DNA of 64,000 bases from Hymenobacter sp. DG25A (GCF_001280305.1 NZ_CP012623.1:2232001-2296000); one strand, 5' to 3'. Positions 9,424 to 18,106 are shown, counted from the first letter of the stretch. Notes: generated from the sequence alone by a model not told the origin. Numbers and translations: made by a program.

Positions 9424-9873
9424 ATGATGCGCTTTCGATTTATTCTTTTAGTCGTGCTGCTGAGTGGCATGCTGGGCACGTTGAGCAGCTGCGAGAAAGA
9501 ACCGCTTGACTGTGGCTGCACGCCGCCGCCACGCCCTACTTTTACCTCGGCTCAGCTAACCCAGGCCACCACCTGGCGGCTGGATGAGATGGTGGCAGAT
9601 GGCAACACTACCCGCACCGAATCCATCAAAGACCGGTTCAGCCTGGCATTTAAAGCCGATGGCACTTATACCCAGACACTGCTGGCCGACAACACGGTTT
9701 TTCAGGGCACCTGGACACTGACGGACGCCTTCTACAGCACACTGAACCTGACGGATCATAAAGGCGCCTTACAGCAGTACTCACTGGCGCGCGCCGACGA
9801 CCAGATCCTCACGTATGGCCACCTCAATAAGGATAATAAGTGGGATTATTACATCTTTACTTTCGTGAAATAA
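9424..9873 (+). CDS. Lipocalin-like lipoprotein
   Basis: A 149-residue protein with a signal peptide and lipobox LSSC, then a Cys/Pro-rich linker (DCGCTPPPRP). The domain has W-RLDEMV near the start, FKADGTYTQ in the middle and GTWTLTD before a final DYYIFTFVK. This pattern recalls lipocalin-like domains of Bacteroidota, but no specific function follows. It lies 71 bases after the DUF4249 gene and may belong to the same cluster. Confidence 0.75.
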   Translation: MMRFRFILLVVLLSGMLGTLSSCEKEPLDCGCTPPPRPTFTSAQLTQATTWRLDEMVADGNTTRTESIKDRFSLAFKADGTYTQTLLADNTVFQGTWTLTDAFYSTLNLTDHKGALQQYSLARADDQILTYGHLNKDNKWDYYIFTFVK

Positions 9874-9918
9874 TCAGCTGATTATTATATGATTGTCACG
9901 AGTAATTAACTATTAGCT

Positions 9919-10359
9919 ATGCTTACTAGGTTAGCAGCATTATTTCTCTCTATTGCTGTATTACCGCTTATGGCCGCGCTGTGCTGCTATCCACGGGAAG
10001 GCCCGCCTCAACCCGCCTTCGATAGCGCGGCTTTGCAGCAAAACTGGCAACAGGCACGAACGCAGTGCTTCTGTACTGACCTATGCCCCCCAGATAGTAT
10101 TCGCAGCCGCTATGTGCTCCTGCTTAAGACCGATAAAACCTATCAGCGCCTCCGGAAGCCATCCAACACGCCCGTAGAACAAGGCACGTGGACGAGTAAT
10201 AGCTGGCAGCTGGTTTTGTTGAGTGACCACGGGCCGCAAAAAGAGTTTTTAATTCAGAAGCTGCTCCCTGCTGACTCTGCTGGCGGGAGTGACTCGCTCT
10301 TCCTCGAAACATATGGCAATGCTGATTGCCAACAGCTGGTATTCAGCAAGCTGCCCTAG
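9919..10359 (+). CDS. Small lipoprotein, hypothetical
   Basis: A 146-residue protein with a hydrophobic leader ending LMAALCC, so a lipobox-type cysteine is likely. Residues such as LLLKTDKTYQRL and VEQGTWTSNSWQLVLL follow the same order as in the neighbouring lipoprotein at 9424-9873, which suggests a diverged relative with a lipocalin-like fold. It has several cysteines (QCFCTDLC). Its stop lies 5 bases from the stop of the convergent phosphorylase gene. Function unknown. Confidence 0.65.
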   Translation: MLTRLAALFLSIAVLPLMAALCCYPREGPPQPAFDSAALQQNWQQARTQCFCTDLCPPDSIRSRYVLLLKTDKTYQRLRKPSNTPVEQGTWTSNSWQLVLLSDHGPQKEFLIQKLLPADSAGGSDSLFLETYGNADCQQLVFSKLP

Positions 10360-10364
10360 CTCTT

Positions 10365-11186
10365 TTACTGTCGCTCAATAACCGTTTTCAGCAGCGCCGT
10401 TAAACGCGGCTCAGCAACGGCCGCCACGCGCAGAATATCGGCCAGGGCTACGTGCTTCAGCTTGCTGGGTGAGCAAAGGTCCGTAATGACGGATACGGCC
10501 AGCACGGGTAGGCCCATGTGGCGGGCGGCAATAACTTCGGGCACGGTGCTCATGCCCACGGCATCGGCCCCGATGGTGCGCAGGTAGCGGTACTCGGCGG
10601 GGGTTTCCAGCATGGGGCCGGGCAGGCTGGCGTACACGCCGCGCCGCACTTTATCGGCAAAGCCCAGGTCCCGGGCGGCTTGCTCTGCCTGCGCCAGCAG
10701 GCCCAGGTCGTAGGGCTCCAGCATATCGGGAAACCGCTCTCCCAGCTCGTCCAGGTTTTTGCCGATGAGCGGGTTCAGGGGCTGCAGGTTGATGTGGTCG
10801 TCAATCAGCATCAAATCAGAATATTCCATATCCGGGTGCAGGCCGCCACTGGCGTTGCTGACAAACAGCTTCTGAATGCCCAGCAGCTTCATTACCCGCA
10901 CCGGCAGCACTACCTGCTCCATGGTGTAGCCTTCGTAGAAATGAAAGCGGCCCTGCATCACCAGCACCCGCCGCCCGGCCAGCGTACCAGCCAGCAGATT
11001 GCCCGAGTGGCTTTCCACCGTGGAAATGGGGAAATGCGGAATGCTGGCGTAGGGCAGCGTATGGCTTATGTCTATTTCATGCACCAGCGCCCCCAGCCCG
11101 GTACCGAGGATAATGCCAAATTCGGGCTGGAAGCCGCCGAGCTGCTGGCGGATGTGAGCGGCGGCTTCGCGCAGGTGTTGCATCAT
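10365..11186 (-). CDS. punA: Purine nucleoside phosphorylase (trimeric PNP type)
   Basis: A 273-residue cytoplasmic enzyme that splits purine ribonucleosides with phosphate into base and ribose-1-phosphate, for salvage. Visible motifs: FGIILGTGLGALV (phosphate-binding loop), the HFYEGY loop, LFVSNASGG, the purine-site region GVYASLPGPMLETPAEYRYL, GADAVGMSTVPEVIAARH and a late VSVITDLCS. Length and motif order fit the trimeric PNP family rather than hexameric DeoD. Either of two adjacent ATGs (11186 or 11183) could be the start. A palindromic repeat lies directly upstream. Confidence 0.93.
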   Translation of the reverse strand: MMQHLREAAAHIRQQLGGFQPEFGIILGTGLGALVHEIDISHTLPYASIPHFPISTVESHSGNLLAGTLAGRRVLVMQGRFHFYEGYTMEQVVLPVRVMKLLGIQKLFVSNASGGLHPDMEYSDLMLIDDHINLQPLNPLIGKNLDELGERFPDMLEPYDLGLLAQAEQAARDLGFADKVRRGVYASLPGPMLETPAEYRYLRTIGADAVGMSTVPEVIAARHMGLPVLAVSVITDLCSPSKLKHVALADILRVAAVAEPRLTALLKTVIERQ

Positions 11187-11204
11187 TATACTTGGAGTAA
11201 AAAG

Positions 11205-11309
11205 GCTGTCATGTCGAGCGCAGCCGAGACATCTCGCGTGCTGATGTTGCAGTACTAATCACTGTTTACCACACTAGCAAGATGTCTCGGCTGCGCTCGA
11301 CATGACAGC
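11205..11309. repeat. Dispersed palindrome, family A (TCATGTCGAGC subtype)
   Basis: An inverted repeat of about 105 bases whose arms (from 11205 and up to 11309) contain GAGCGCAGCCGAGACATC and its complement. The centre carries TTACCACACTAGC, also present in other copies. It fills the gap between the phosphorylase start and the sppA stop. Confidence 0.85.
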
Positions 11310-11321
11310 CGACTTAATGTT

Positions 11322-13076
11322 CTACTGAATGTTCAATTCAAAAGGCATACGGGCTTGTACGCCGCTCATTTCGGAGAGCTTTTTATACTGCTCATACACG
11401 GGATACATCGGGCCCATTTCCTCGCGCACCAGGTGCATGCGCACTTCCTCGTTGAAGTTGCTGAACATGGATTCCATGAACGACTTCTGGCGGGGCAGAA
11501 TCTGCACACGGTAGTCGCCCTGGGCTAGGCCGGCCCGGCGGGCGGCAATATGCATGGCGTCATCAAACGAGCCCAAAACATCTACTAGGCCACGCTGCTT
11601 GGCTTCCGTGCCCGACCATACCCGGCCCGAGGCGTACCGACGCAGGCGCTCTACAGGCATGTTGCGCCCCTTCGCCGCTTTGGTGGTGAAGTCGGCGTAG
11701 ATGCGGTCCACTTCCTTCTGCAGCTGTGCCTTCTCATAGGCCGTGAGGGGCCGCGTGATGGTGGGGAGGTCGGAGAATTTACCGGTAGTAACCCGGTCGG
11801 TGGTAATGCCGAGCTTGTCGCGCAGCATGGGTTGAATGTTAGGTAGGATGCCGAACACGCCAATGCTGCCCGTAATGGTGTTGGGATGCGCCACAATGGT
11901 GTCGCAGGCCATGGCAATGAAGTAGCCGCCGGAGGCCGCCACATCCGACATAGAGCACACAATGGGCTTTACTTTTTTGGTGAGCACCACCTCGCGGTAG
12001 ATAATATCCGAAGCCAGCGAGGAGCCGCCGGGCGAGTTCACGCGCAGTACTACGGCCTTCACTTTGTCGTCGAGGCGGGCTTTGCGGATAGCTTCCGCGA
12101 AGCGGGTGCTGCCCACGCTGTTGTTGCCGCCTTTGCCGGTCACGATGTCGCCATCGGCATAAATCACCGCAATCCGGTTACTGCTGCTTTCATCCTCGTC
12201 CTCGTTTTTGGCATAATCAGCCAGGGGCACCAGGCTCAGCTTTTCCTTTTTACCCAGCTTCAGCCGGCCTTTCATGTAGTCAGAAGCCTCATCGTAGTAG
12301 CCCAGGTGGGTTACCAGGCCCAGACGCTTGGCATCTTCCGCATTGTGCACCAGCATGGAGTCGCTGATGACTTTGAGACGGGCGGGCTCAATACCACGGG
12401 CGGCGGCCACGTGGCTGAGGGTGAAGTTGTTGATGGAGTTCAGGAAGGAAGTGGTCTGCAGGCGCGCCGAATCCGACATGTTCTCGCGGAAAAACGGCTC
12501 TACAGCGCTTTTAAACGAGCCTACCCGAAAGATATAGGGCTCAATGCCAGCTTTCTCAAACAGGTTTTTGTAATAGAACGTCTCCGAGCTCAGGCCGTTG
12601 AACTCCAGCGTGCCCTGCGGATTGAGGTAAATCCGGTTGGCCACAGAGGCGAGATAGTAGCTTTTCTCGGAAGCCATATCGTTGTAGGCCACCACAAACT
12701 TGCCTGATTTCTTGAAATCGAGCAGGGCGTCGCGGATTTCCTCCAGCGAGGCCATACCGGCCTGTACCAGCTCCACATTCAGGAAAATACCCTTGATGTC
12801 GTCGTCGGTTTTGGCGCGGCGAATACTGGCTTTAATCTGGTCCAGCCCGATGTTATCGGCCCGGTTGGTGAGCATGGAGGCAAACGAGCTCCGGCTTTCC
12901 CGCTCTGCCACTGGTTTATCCAGCTTAATTTCCAGCACGGAGTTGCTGGCCACATTCACTTCTTCCCCTGCTGATGCTAATCCTGCAATCAGCCCTACCA
13001 GCAGCACAAAACCTACTAAGGCAAACAGCAGCAGCCCCACAAACGAAGCCAGCACGTATTTCAAGAATTGTCTCAT
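11322..13076 (-). CDS. sppA: Signal peptide peptidase SppA, long (67K) type
   Basis: A 584-residue membrane-anchored serine protease that degrades cleaved signal peptides. One N-terminal transmembrane segment (about residues 8-34) precedes two tandem peptidase domains, as in the E. coli-type enzyme. The catalytic lysine is K189 in RVGSFKSAVEPF, and the nucleophile is S382 in SDVAASGGYFIAM, reproducing the split Lys/Ser dyad. LRVNSPGGSSLASD precedes the nucleophile. The ATG at 13076 gives MRQFLKYVLASFVG, a normal anchor. It is single, between palindromic repeats; TACCTTTG on its strand lies at 13109-13116. Confidence 0.95.
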   Translation of the reverse strand: MRQFLKYVLASFVGLLLFALVGFVLLVGLIAGLASAGEEVNVASNSVLEIKLDKPVAERESRSSFASMLTNRADNIGLDQIKASIRRAKTDDDIKGIFLNVELVQAGMASLEEIRDALLDFKKSGKFVVAYNDMASEKSYYLASVANRIYLNPQGTLEFNGLSSETFYYKNLFEKAGIEPYIFRVGSFKSAVEPFFRENMSDSARLQTTSFLNSINNFTLSHVAAARGIEPARLKVISDSMLVHNAEDAKRLGLVTHLGYYDEASDYMKGRLKLGKKEKLSLVPLADYAKNEDEDESSSNRIAVIYADGDIVTGKGGNNSVGSTRFAEAIRKARLDDKVKAVVLRVNSPGGSSLASDIIYREVVLTKKVKPIVCSMSDVAASGGYFIAMACDTIVAHPNTITGSIGVFGILPNIQPMLRDKLGITTDRVTTGKFSDLPTITRPLTAYEKAQLQKEVDRIYADFTTKAAKGRNMPVERLRRYASGRVWSGTEAKQRGLVDVLGSFDDAMHIAARRAGLAQGDYRVQILPRQKSFMESMFSNFNEEVRMHLVREEMGPMYPVYEQYKKLSEMSGVQARMPFELNIQ

Positions 13077-13108
13077 TGGGTACAGAAAAAAGTATATCCG
13101 CTACCTAA

Positions 13109-13116
13109 CAAAGGTA
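13109..13116 (-). promoter_or_regulatory. -7 element upstream of sppA
   Basis: Read on the minus strand this is TACCTTTG, an exact TAnnTTTG match 32 bases before the sppA ATG. No clear TTG was seen at the -33 position. Confidence 0.4.
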
Positions 13117-13199
13117 ACGGGCTTTTGGCATTCCTATAGAGGTGTTTTTCGGCCATTGGTTGCGTTTGATTAAACTGGATTGAAGCCCGGTAAACCGTT

Positions 13200-13411
13200 A
13201 TGCAGAGCTTATCGAACCCTAGGATAGCGCAGCGAAGCATCTCTACAGCTTCACCTGTCATCCTGAGCCCAGCGAAAGATCTTATCACGCTAGAACGACC
13301 ATCGTAACAACGATTCGTTTCATCGTGATAAGGTCCTTCGCTGGGCTCAGGATGACAGATAGGGTGGCAACATCAGCACGCGAGATGCTTCGCTTTCGCT
13401 CTGCATGACAT
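13200..13411. repeat. Dispersed palindrome, family A (TCATCCTGAG subtype), compound copy
   Basis: The core inverted repeat is 13255-13358: the left arm holds CTGTCATCCTGAGCCCAGCG, the right arm its complement with GGTCCTTCGCTGGGCTCAGG. Partial related arms flank it (AGCGAAGCATCTCTAC near 13231, and GCGAGATGCTTCGCTTTCGC near 13380). This suggests one element nested inside an older one. It occupies the 345-base gap between sppA and rarA, which otherwise holds only the sppA upstream region. Confidence 0.85.
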
Positions 13412-13421
13412 CAGAATTTCT

Positions 13422-14753
13422 CTAATACCCGTACTTCTCGCCCCAGAGCTGGCGCATCCGTTCCCGGATTTTGTCTTCCGTGGGGTTATTTCCGGGGTGG
13501 TAGAAGGCGGTGCCGCTGAGCTTTTCGGGCATGAACTCCTGGTAGGCAAAGTTGCCGGGGTAGTCGTGGGAGTATTGATATTCAGTGCCGTAGCCCAGCT
13601 GCTTCATGAGCTTGGTGGGCGCGTTGCGCAGCGGAATGGGTACGGGCTCTACGCCCTGCTGCCGCACCAGGGCCCGCGCCTCCCGAATGGCTTTATAGCT
13701 GGCGTTGCTCTTGGGCGAAGTAGCCAGGTACACCACCGTCTGCCCCAGAATAATATCCGACTCCGGCATGCCGATGACCGTGACGGCCTGAAAGCAGCTT
13801 TGCGCCAGCAGCAGCGCATTGGGGTTGGCATTGCCCACGTCTTCCGAAGCTAGAATAAGTAGGCGGCGGGCAATAAACTTCACATCCTCGCCGCCTTCCA
13901 GCATCACGGCCAGGTAGTAGAGGGCCGCATTGGGGTCGGAGCCGCGGATGCTTTTGATGAAGGCCGAAATGACGTCGTAGTGCATTTCGCCGCCTTTATC
14001 GTAGCGCGCCAGGTGCTGCTGGGCCAGCTGCTGTACGCCTTCATCGGTGATGATGATTTCGCCGGTTTTGGGGTCCGGGCGGCTGGCTTCCACCACAATA
14101 TCCAGCAGGTTGAGCAGCTTGCGGGCGTCGCCGCCGGAAATGGTGAGCAGGGCGTGGTAGTCCTGCACGCGCACTTTCTTCTGCTTCAGAATTTCGTCTT
14201 CGGCCAGAGCTTTGTCAACCAGGCCGGTTAGAATATCCTTGTCCAGCGGCTCCAGCACGTATACCTGCGCCCGGCTCAGCACGGCGGGAATCACCTCAAA
14301 CGAGGGGTTTTCGGTGGTGGCGCCAATCAGTGTGACAATGCCCTGCTCTACGGCGCCCAGCAGTGCATCCTGCTGGCTTTTGCTGAAGCGGTGAATCTCA
14401 TCAATAAACAGTACAGTACCGCGCTGCTTGCGGGCGCGCTCAATCACCTCGCGCACGTCTTTCACACCCGCATTCACGGCGCTGAGCGAGGCAAACGGTT
14501 GCCCCAACTCCTGGGCCAGCAAATTAGCCAGCGTGGTTTTGCCCACCCCGGGCGGGCCCCACAGAATAAGCGAAGGCAACCGGCCCGCATTTAAATACCG
14601 CCGCAGCACCCCTTCCGGCCCCACCAGATGCTGCTGCCCAGCATATTCCTCCAGGGTGCGCGGACGCATGCGCTCTGCCAGCGGTGCACCGGGGCGGGGA
14701 GTATGCGGTTGAGGAGCGGGAGAATCAGTATCGAAAAGGGAGCCGGTAGCCAT
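13422..14753 (-). CDS. rarA: Replication-associated recombination protein A (RarA/MgsA)
   Basis: A 443-residue AAA+ ATPase acting at stalled replication forks and gaps. Walker A GPPGVGKTT is at 66-74, Walker B VLFIDEIH at 114-121, then RFSKSQQDALL, and sensor region GATTENPSFEV. The C-terminal half has the RarA tetramerisation signature (KSIRGSDPNAALYYLA, EDVGNANPNAL, YSHDYPGNFAYQEFMPE). Length is normal. TACCTTTA on its strand at 14778-14785 may be the -7 element. It stands alone. Confidence 0.95.
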   Translation of the reverse strand: MATGSLFDTDSPAPQPHTPRPGAPLAERMRPRTLEEYAGQQHLVGPEGVLRRYLNAGRLPSLILWGPPGVGKTTLANLLAQELGQPFASLSAVNAGVKDVREVIERARKQRGTVLFIDEIHRFSKSQQDALLGAVEQGIVTLIGATTENPSFEVIPAVLSRAQVYVLEPLDKDILTGLVDKALAEDEILKQKKVRVQDYHALLTISGGDARKLLNLLDIVVEASRPDPKTGEIIITDEGVQQLAQQHLARYDKGGEMHYDVISAFIKSIRGSDPNAALYYLAVMLEGGEDVKFIARRLLILASEDVGNANPNALLLAQSCFQAVTVIGMPESDIILGQTVVYLATSPKSNASYKAIREARALVRQQGVEPVPIPLRNAPTKLMKQLGYGTEYQYSHDYPGNFAYQEFMPEKLSGTAFYHPGNNPTEDKIRERMRQLWGEKYGY

Positions 14754-14794
14754 GCGGGAGCGGGTAGAAAGGATAGATAAAGGTACGGAAGGAA

Positions 14795-14897
14795 GTAGCG
14801 CGAAGCGCCGGCTTCGCGCACGAGCGCAGCGAGTAGCAGGCGTCTGCAGACGTTAGAACTCGCTCTGCTCGTACGCGAAGCCGGAGCTTCGCGCTAC
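14795..14897. repeat. Dispersed palindrome, family B
   Basis: Arms begin GTAGCGCGAAGCGCCGGC and end with GCGCTAC at 14891-14897, with GACGAGC-type and GAGCGAGT-type blocks towards the centre. The middle contains CAGGCGTCTGCAGACG, itself partly palindromic. It fills the divergent gap between rarA and the EamA gene. Confidence 0.85.
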
Positions 14898-14925
14898 ATT
14901 ATTTCTACGGGAGACGCATCTCTGT

Positions 14926-14933
14926 TACCTTCG
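14926..14933 (+). promoter_or_regulatory. -7-like element six bases before the EamA start
   Basis: TACCTTCG (one mismatch to TAnnTTTG) lies six bases before the ATG at 14940. If it is functional, the transcript would begin close to the start codon. Confidence 0.4.
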
Positions 14934-14939
14934 CTGGGC

Positions 14940-15884
14940 ATGAAAAACTCTTTCCGCGTCCACGCGGCGCTTTTGTTTGTGACGCTGATTTACGCAGCGG
15001 CCTATAGCTTGTCTAAAGACATTATGCCGCGCTATGCCGGACCGTTTGGCGTGGTGGCGCTGCGCATTGCGGGGGCGGCCATTTTCTTCGGGGTGCTCAG
15101 CCGCCTGGTTACCCAGGACCGCATCCGGGGCCGCGCCGATACCATTCGCTCTATTCTGTGCGGTGTTATCGGCATTGGCCTAAACCAGTTGCTGTTTTTC
15201 GCGGGCCTCAATCTCACCTCGCCCATCAATGCCTCGCTTATTCAGACGGTGGCGCCTATTGTGGTGGTGCTGGCTTCGGCGGTGCTGCTGGGCGAGAAAA
15301 TTACGCCCACGCGGGTGCTGGGCATTTTGCTGGCCGCCGTGGGCGCCGCGCTTATTATTCTGGGCCGGGGTCACGGCGCCGTAGCTGTTCCGGGGCAGGA
15401 TGGCACGCTGGGCAACGTGTTTATTCTGCTCAATGCCACGGCCTTCGGCATTTACCTAGTAATTGTAACACCGCTAATGCGCAAGTACCACCCCTTCACG
15501 GTGCTGGCGCGCATATTTCTGGTGGGCGCCGTGGTAGCGGTGCCCGTAGGCTGGCAGCAGGTAACTGCTATTGACTATGCCCACTTGCCGCTTTTCATCT
15601 GGGCCGAGCTGGTGTATATGGTGGTGTTTCTCACCATTCTGGCTTACCTACTCAATAACTGGGCGCTGAAATATGCCTCCCCTGCCCTGCTGGGCGTGTA
15701 TGTGTATCTGCAGCCGGTGCTGGCGGCGGCCATTGCCATTTCTCTGGGCAAGGATGTATTTACCTGGGGCAAATTCCTGCAGGCACTGCTGATTTTCGCG
15801 GGCGTGTGGCTGGTAAGCCGTCGGCCGAAGGAGGTGCTGCCGAAGGGTGTGGAGCCGGTGCCGCTGGAGCCGGTTCAGGATTGA
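14940..15884 (+). CDS. EamA/DMT-family transporter
   Basis: A 314-residue inner-membrane protein with about ten transmembrane segments arranged as two EamA repeats. Examples are FVTLIYAAAYSLSKDIMPRYAG at the start, GLNQLLFFAGLNLTSPINASLI in repeat one and WALKYASPALLGVYVYLQPVLAA in repeat two. Members export or import small metabolites such as amino acids or nucleotides; the substrate cannot be read from sequence. The C-terminus is a short Pro/Glu tail. Family assignment is firm. Confidence 0.9.
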   Translation: MKNSFRVHAALLFVTLIYAAAYSLSKDIMPRYAGPFGVVALRIAGAAIFFGVLSRLVTQDRIRGRADTIRSILCGVIGIGLNQLLFFAGLNLTSPINASLIQTVAPIVVVLASAVLLGEKITPTRVLGILLAAVGAALIILGRGHGAVAVPGQDGTLGNVFILLNATAFGIYLVIVTPLMRKYHPFTVLARIFLVGAVVAVPVGWQQVTAIDYAHLPLFIWAELVYMVVFLTILAYLLNNWALKYASPALLGVYVYLQPVLAAAIAISLGKDVFTWGKFLQALLIFAGVWLVSRRPKEVLPKGVEPVPLEPVQD

Positions 15885-16003
15885 GTAGCGCAGCTATTTT
15901 GGGCTTCGAGTTTCTTAAAGCATGCCGATTGACGAAACTCGGTAGCTGTGTTATTTTCGTAAACGCTGAAGTCATTTTTGATTATACAGAGCCAATTCAA
16001 AAA

Positions 16004-16348
16004 ATGGAGAAAACTATGAAATATAAACAGTTGAAGGGAAACGAAATCGAAGGAAAGTTAGACATATATATTTCTCATAATGAAGACGAACATGATGGCA
16101 AAATAACAAAGTGGGATGAAATCTTAATTCACGGAAACCCAGAAGGACTTAAATCATTTGCCAAACTACTCATAGAAATTGCTGAATTAAACCAAGAAAA
16201 AGCAGAGGATAAATACTTGCCAATTGGAGGACGAGAATATTATCATTTAAGACCAGGCATTGAGTTATCTAATAGTTCAATCGAGGTCATTGTTGGGAGG
16301 CTTGACGCTAAAGGAACAGGGGAATTTTACGACAGATATAAATCATGA
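16004..16348 (+). CDS. Small acidic protein of unknown function, low-GC cassette gene 1
   Basis: A 114-residue soluble protein starting MEKTMKYKQLKG (ATG 16004; 16016 is equally possible). A middle segment GNPEGLKSFAKLLIEIAEL followed by a REYYHLRPG stretch loosely recalls small immunity proteins such as Imm32, but that is a guess from memory. Its codon use is strikingly AT-rich beside GC-rich neighbours, which suggests recent acquisition. Its TGA overlaps the ATG of the next gene (ATGA), so the two are translated together. No toxin gene lies nearby. Confidence 0.65.
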   Translation: MEKTMKYKQLKGNEIEGKLDIYISHNEDEHDGKITKWDEILIHGNPEGLKSFAKLLIEIAELNQEKAEDKYLPIGGREYYHLRPGIELSNSSIEVIVGRLDAKGTGEFYDRYKS

Positions 16349-16704
16349 ACCAACTAAATAGCAATCTGATAAGAGAATTTTTTTTAGATAAATATGTGTT
16401 TATTGGTTTAACAAATTTAAATAATGGCTTTGATGCACCTGGAATCAAATATTTTTCCGAATCTGATTTTGATATTGTTTTAAGTAGAGTTCAGCAGCTT
16501 GGTCTGGGAATCTACGGGATTGAACCTTGGCAGAATGGAGAATATTATTGCGCTGTCATTTACGAAGAATTCACCGATGACCCTAAAGACCCAAACTGGT
16601 ATATAAAAGTGTTTGAAGACTTTAAGAAAAGCGGACAAGAATTACAGTATGCAGCTTCCTATTTTGTACCTAACGAAATATTAGCTAAAGATGCAAGCAA
16701 TTAA
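16345..16704 (+). CDS. Hypothetical protein, low-GC cassette gene 2
   Basis: A 119-residue soluble protein sharing a 4-base ATGA overlap with the preceding gene. It is rich in aromatic and acidic residues (GIYGIEPWQNGEYYCAVIYEE; DPNWYIKVFEDF; YAASYFVPNE), a composition often seen in small immunity or adaptor proteins. There is no signal peptide or membrane segment. AT-rich codons match gene 1 and contrast with the flanking EamA and DUF5996 genes. No family recognised. Confidence 0.65.
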   Translation: MNQLNSNLIREFFLDKYVFIGLTNLNNGFDAPGIKYFSESDFDIVLSRVQQLGLGIYGIEPWQNGEYYCAVIYEEFTDDPKDPNWYIKVFEDFKKSGQELQYAASYFVPNEILAKDASN

Positions 16705-16836
16705 AACTCATTCCAGTTGGGTTAGCAAAACCTGTATACACTACCCTGAATTCCCCGGAAACAATCTAGCAAAACCGGCATAGTCCGTATCTTATCCGGC
16801 GAAGGCCTTGGCTAACATTCCCGGCCCTCAGCGACT

Positions 16837-17769
16837 ATGTCCAGCACGCTGACGAAAGCGAAGCGTTGGCCGCCCCTGCCCGCGGCCGAATGGGAACCCA
16901 CCCGCCGCGCTCTGCACATGTACCTGCAGATTGTGGGCAAAACCCGGCTCACGCTTAGTCCGCTGGTTAACCACTGGTGGCAGGTGCCATTTTATGTCAC
17001 GCCGCGCGGCCTCACTACCTCGGCCATACCCTACGCCGGCGGTAGCCTAGAAGCCCTCTTCGACTTTCACGACCATGAGCTGCGCCTGTTCACCTGCAAC
17101 GGCGAAACCCGCACCCTCCGCCTGCCCGACATGAAATCGGTGGCTGATTTTTACGAGCAGTACCAGAAAGCCCTGACCGAATTGGGCGTACATGTGCACC
17201 TCTGGATTATGCCGGTAGAAGTGGCCGAGCTAAACACGCCCTTTGATGAGCAGACCGAGCCCGTAGCGTACGATGCCGATGCGGTACACCGCTGCTGGCG
17301 TATTCTGCTGGAATCGGCGCGGGTGCTGGGCGAATTCCGGGGCCGTTTTATTGGCAAAAGCAGCCCGGTGCACTTCTTCTGGGGCAGCTTCGATCTGGCC
17401 GTGTCCCGCTTTTCCGGTCGCCCGGCCCCGGCGCACCCCGGCGTAGCGCCCAACCTGGGCCCAGGAGTGATGCGGGAAGCGTATTCGCACGAGGTGAGCA
17501 GTGCCGGCTGGTGGCCCGGCGGCGGGGGCTATGAGGCCTCCTACTACAGCTACGTGTATCCCCAGCCCAGCGACTTTGCCCAGGCGAAAGTGCCCGCCCC
17601 CGCTTACTACGATAAGGACCTCGGCGAATTTCTCCTGCCCTACGAAGCTGTGCGCACCGCCCCCAGCCCCGAAAAACTGCTGCTGGAGTTTCTGGAAAGC
17701 ACGTACACCGCCGCCGCTGAGCTGGGCCAATGGGAGCGGTCGGCACTGGAGCGGGAAGTGTCAAAATAA
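16837..17769 (+). CDS. DUF5996 family protein
   Basis: A 310-residue cytoplasmic protein. The start WPPLPAAEWEPTRRALHMYLQIVGKTRL, then PLVNHWWQVPFYVTPRGLTT, HLWIMPVEV and FRGRFIGKSSPVHFFWGSFDLAVSRFSGR, is the characteristic DUF5996 order; the family has no assigned reaction. Conserved Trp, His and Arg residues suggest a binding or catalytic cleft, which is inference. Base composition is that of the host chromosome, so the low-GC cassette ends before it. Confidence 0.88.
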   Translation: MSSTLTKAKRWPPLPAAEWEPTRRALHMYLQIVGKTRLTLSPLVNHWWQVPFYVTPRGLTTSAIPYAGGSLEALFDFHDHELRLFTCNGETRTLRLPDMKSVADFYEQYQKALTELGVHVHLWIMPVEVAELNTPFDEQTEPVAYDADAVHRCWRILLESARVLGEFRGRFIGKSSPVHFFWGSFDLAVSRFSGRPAPAHPGVAPNLGPGVMREAYSHEVSSAGWWPGGGGYEASYYSYVYPQPSDFAQAKVPAPAYYDKDLGEFLLPYEAVRTAPSPEKLLLEFLESTYTAAAELGQWERSALEREVSK

Positions 17770-17782
17770 TTTTAAAGGCTCG

Positions 17783-18073
17783 TCATGTTGAGAATTTTGC
17801 GCATTCAGCAGAGAAACGGAGCATCTCGCAGACTATCGTTGCCATAATACACACTATCTGTCATCCTGAGCTCCGCGAAGGACCTTCTCACCGCAGAACG
17901 ACCATCGTCACAGCGACTCGTTTCAACGTGAGAAGGTCCTTCGCGGAGCTCAGGATGACAGACGAAGCGGTAGAGATGCTTCGCTATGTTTATCTTCGGT
18001 TTGACTGTGCTCAGCATGACAGTTACCACCACAACAACAGCCTGCGAGATGTCTCGGCTACGCTCGACATGAC
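17783..18073. repeat. Nested family A palindromes (compound, about 290 bases)
   Basis: An inner palindrome at 17858-17961 (TCATCCTGAGCTCCGCGAAG with its complement) sits between arms of a second, partly decayed family A element. The outer left arm starts near 17783 (CGTCATGTTGAG), and the right side carries GAGATGTCTCGGCTACGCTC up to 18073. A further half-arm with GTGCTCAGCATGACAG lies at about 18006-18022. It occupies the gap after the DUF5996 gene. Confidence 0.8.
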
Positions 18074-18106
18074 GGTATTTTGATCAACAAAATTTTGATT
18101 AACAAA

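Noticed and set aside
14795..14897. Family B palindrome as terminal repeats of an insertion sequence
   Set aside because: The arms enclose only about 60 bases with no transposase frame, and the unit itself is the repeated element.
16004..16348. Firm Imm32 immunity-protein assignment
   Set aside because: The resemblance is a recalled impression without conserved motifs I can verify, so it is recorded only as a possibility.
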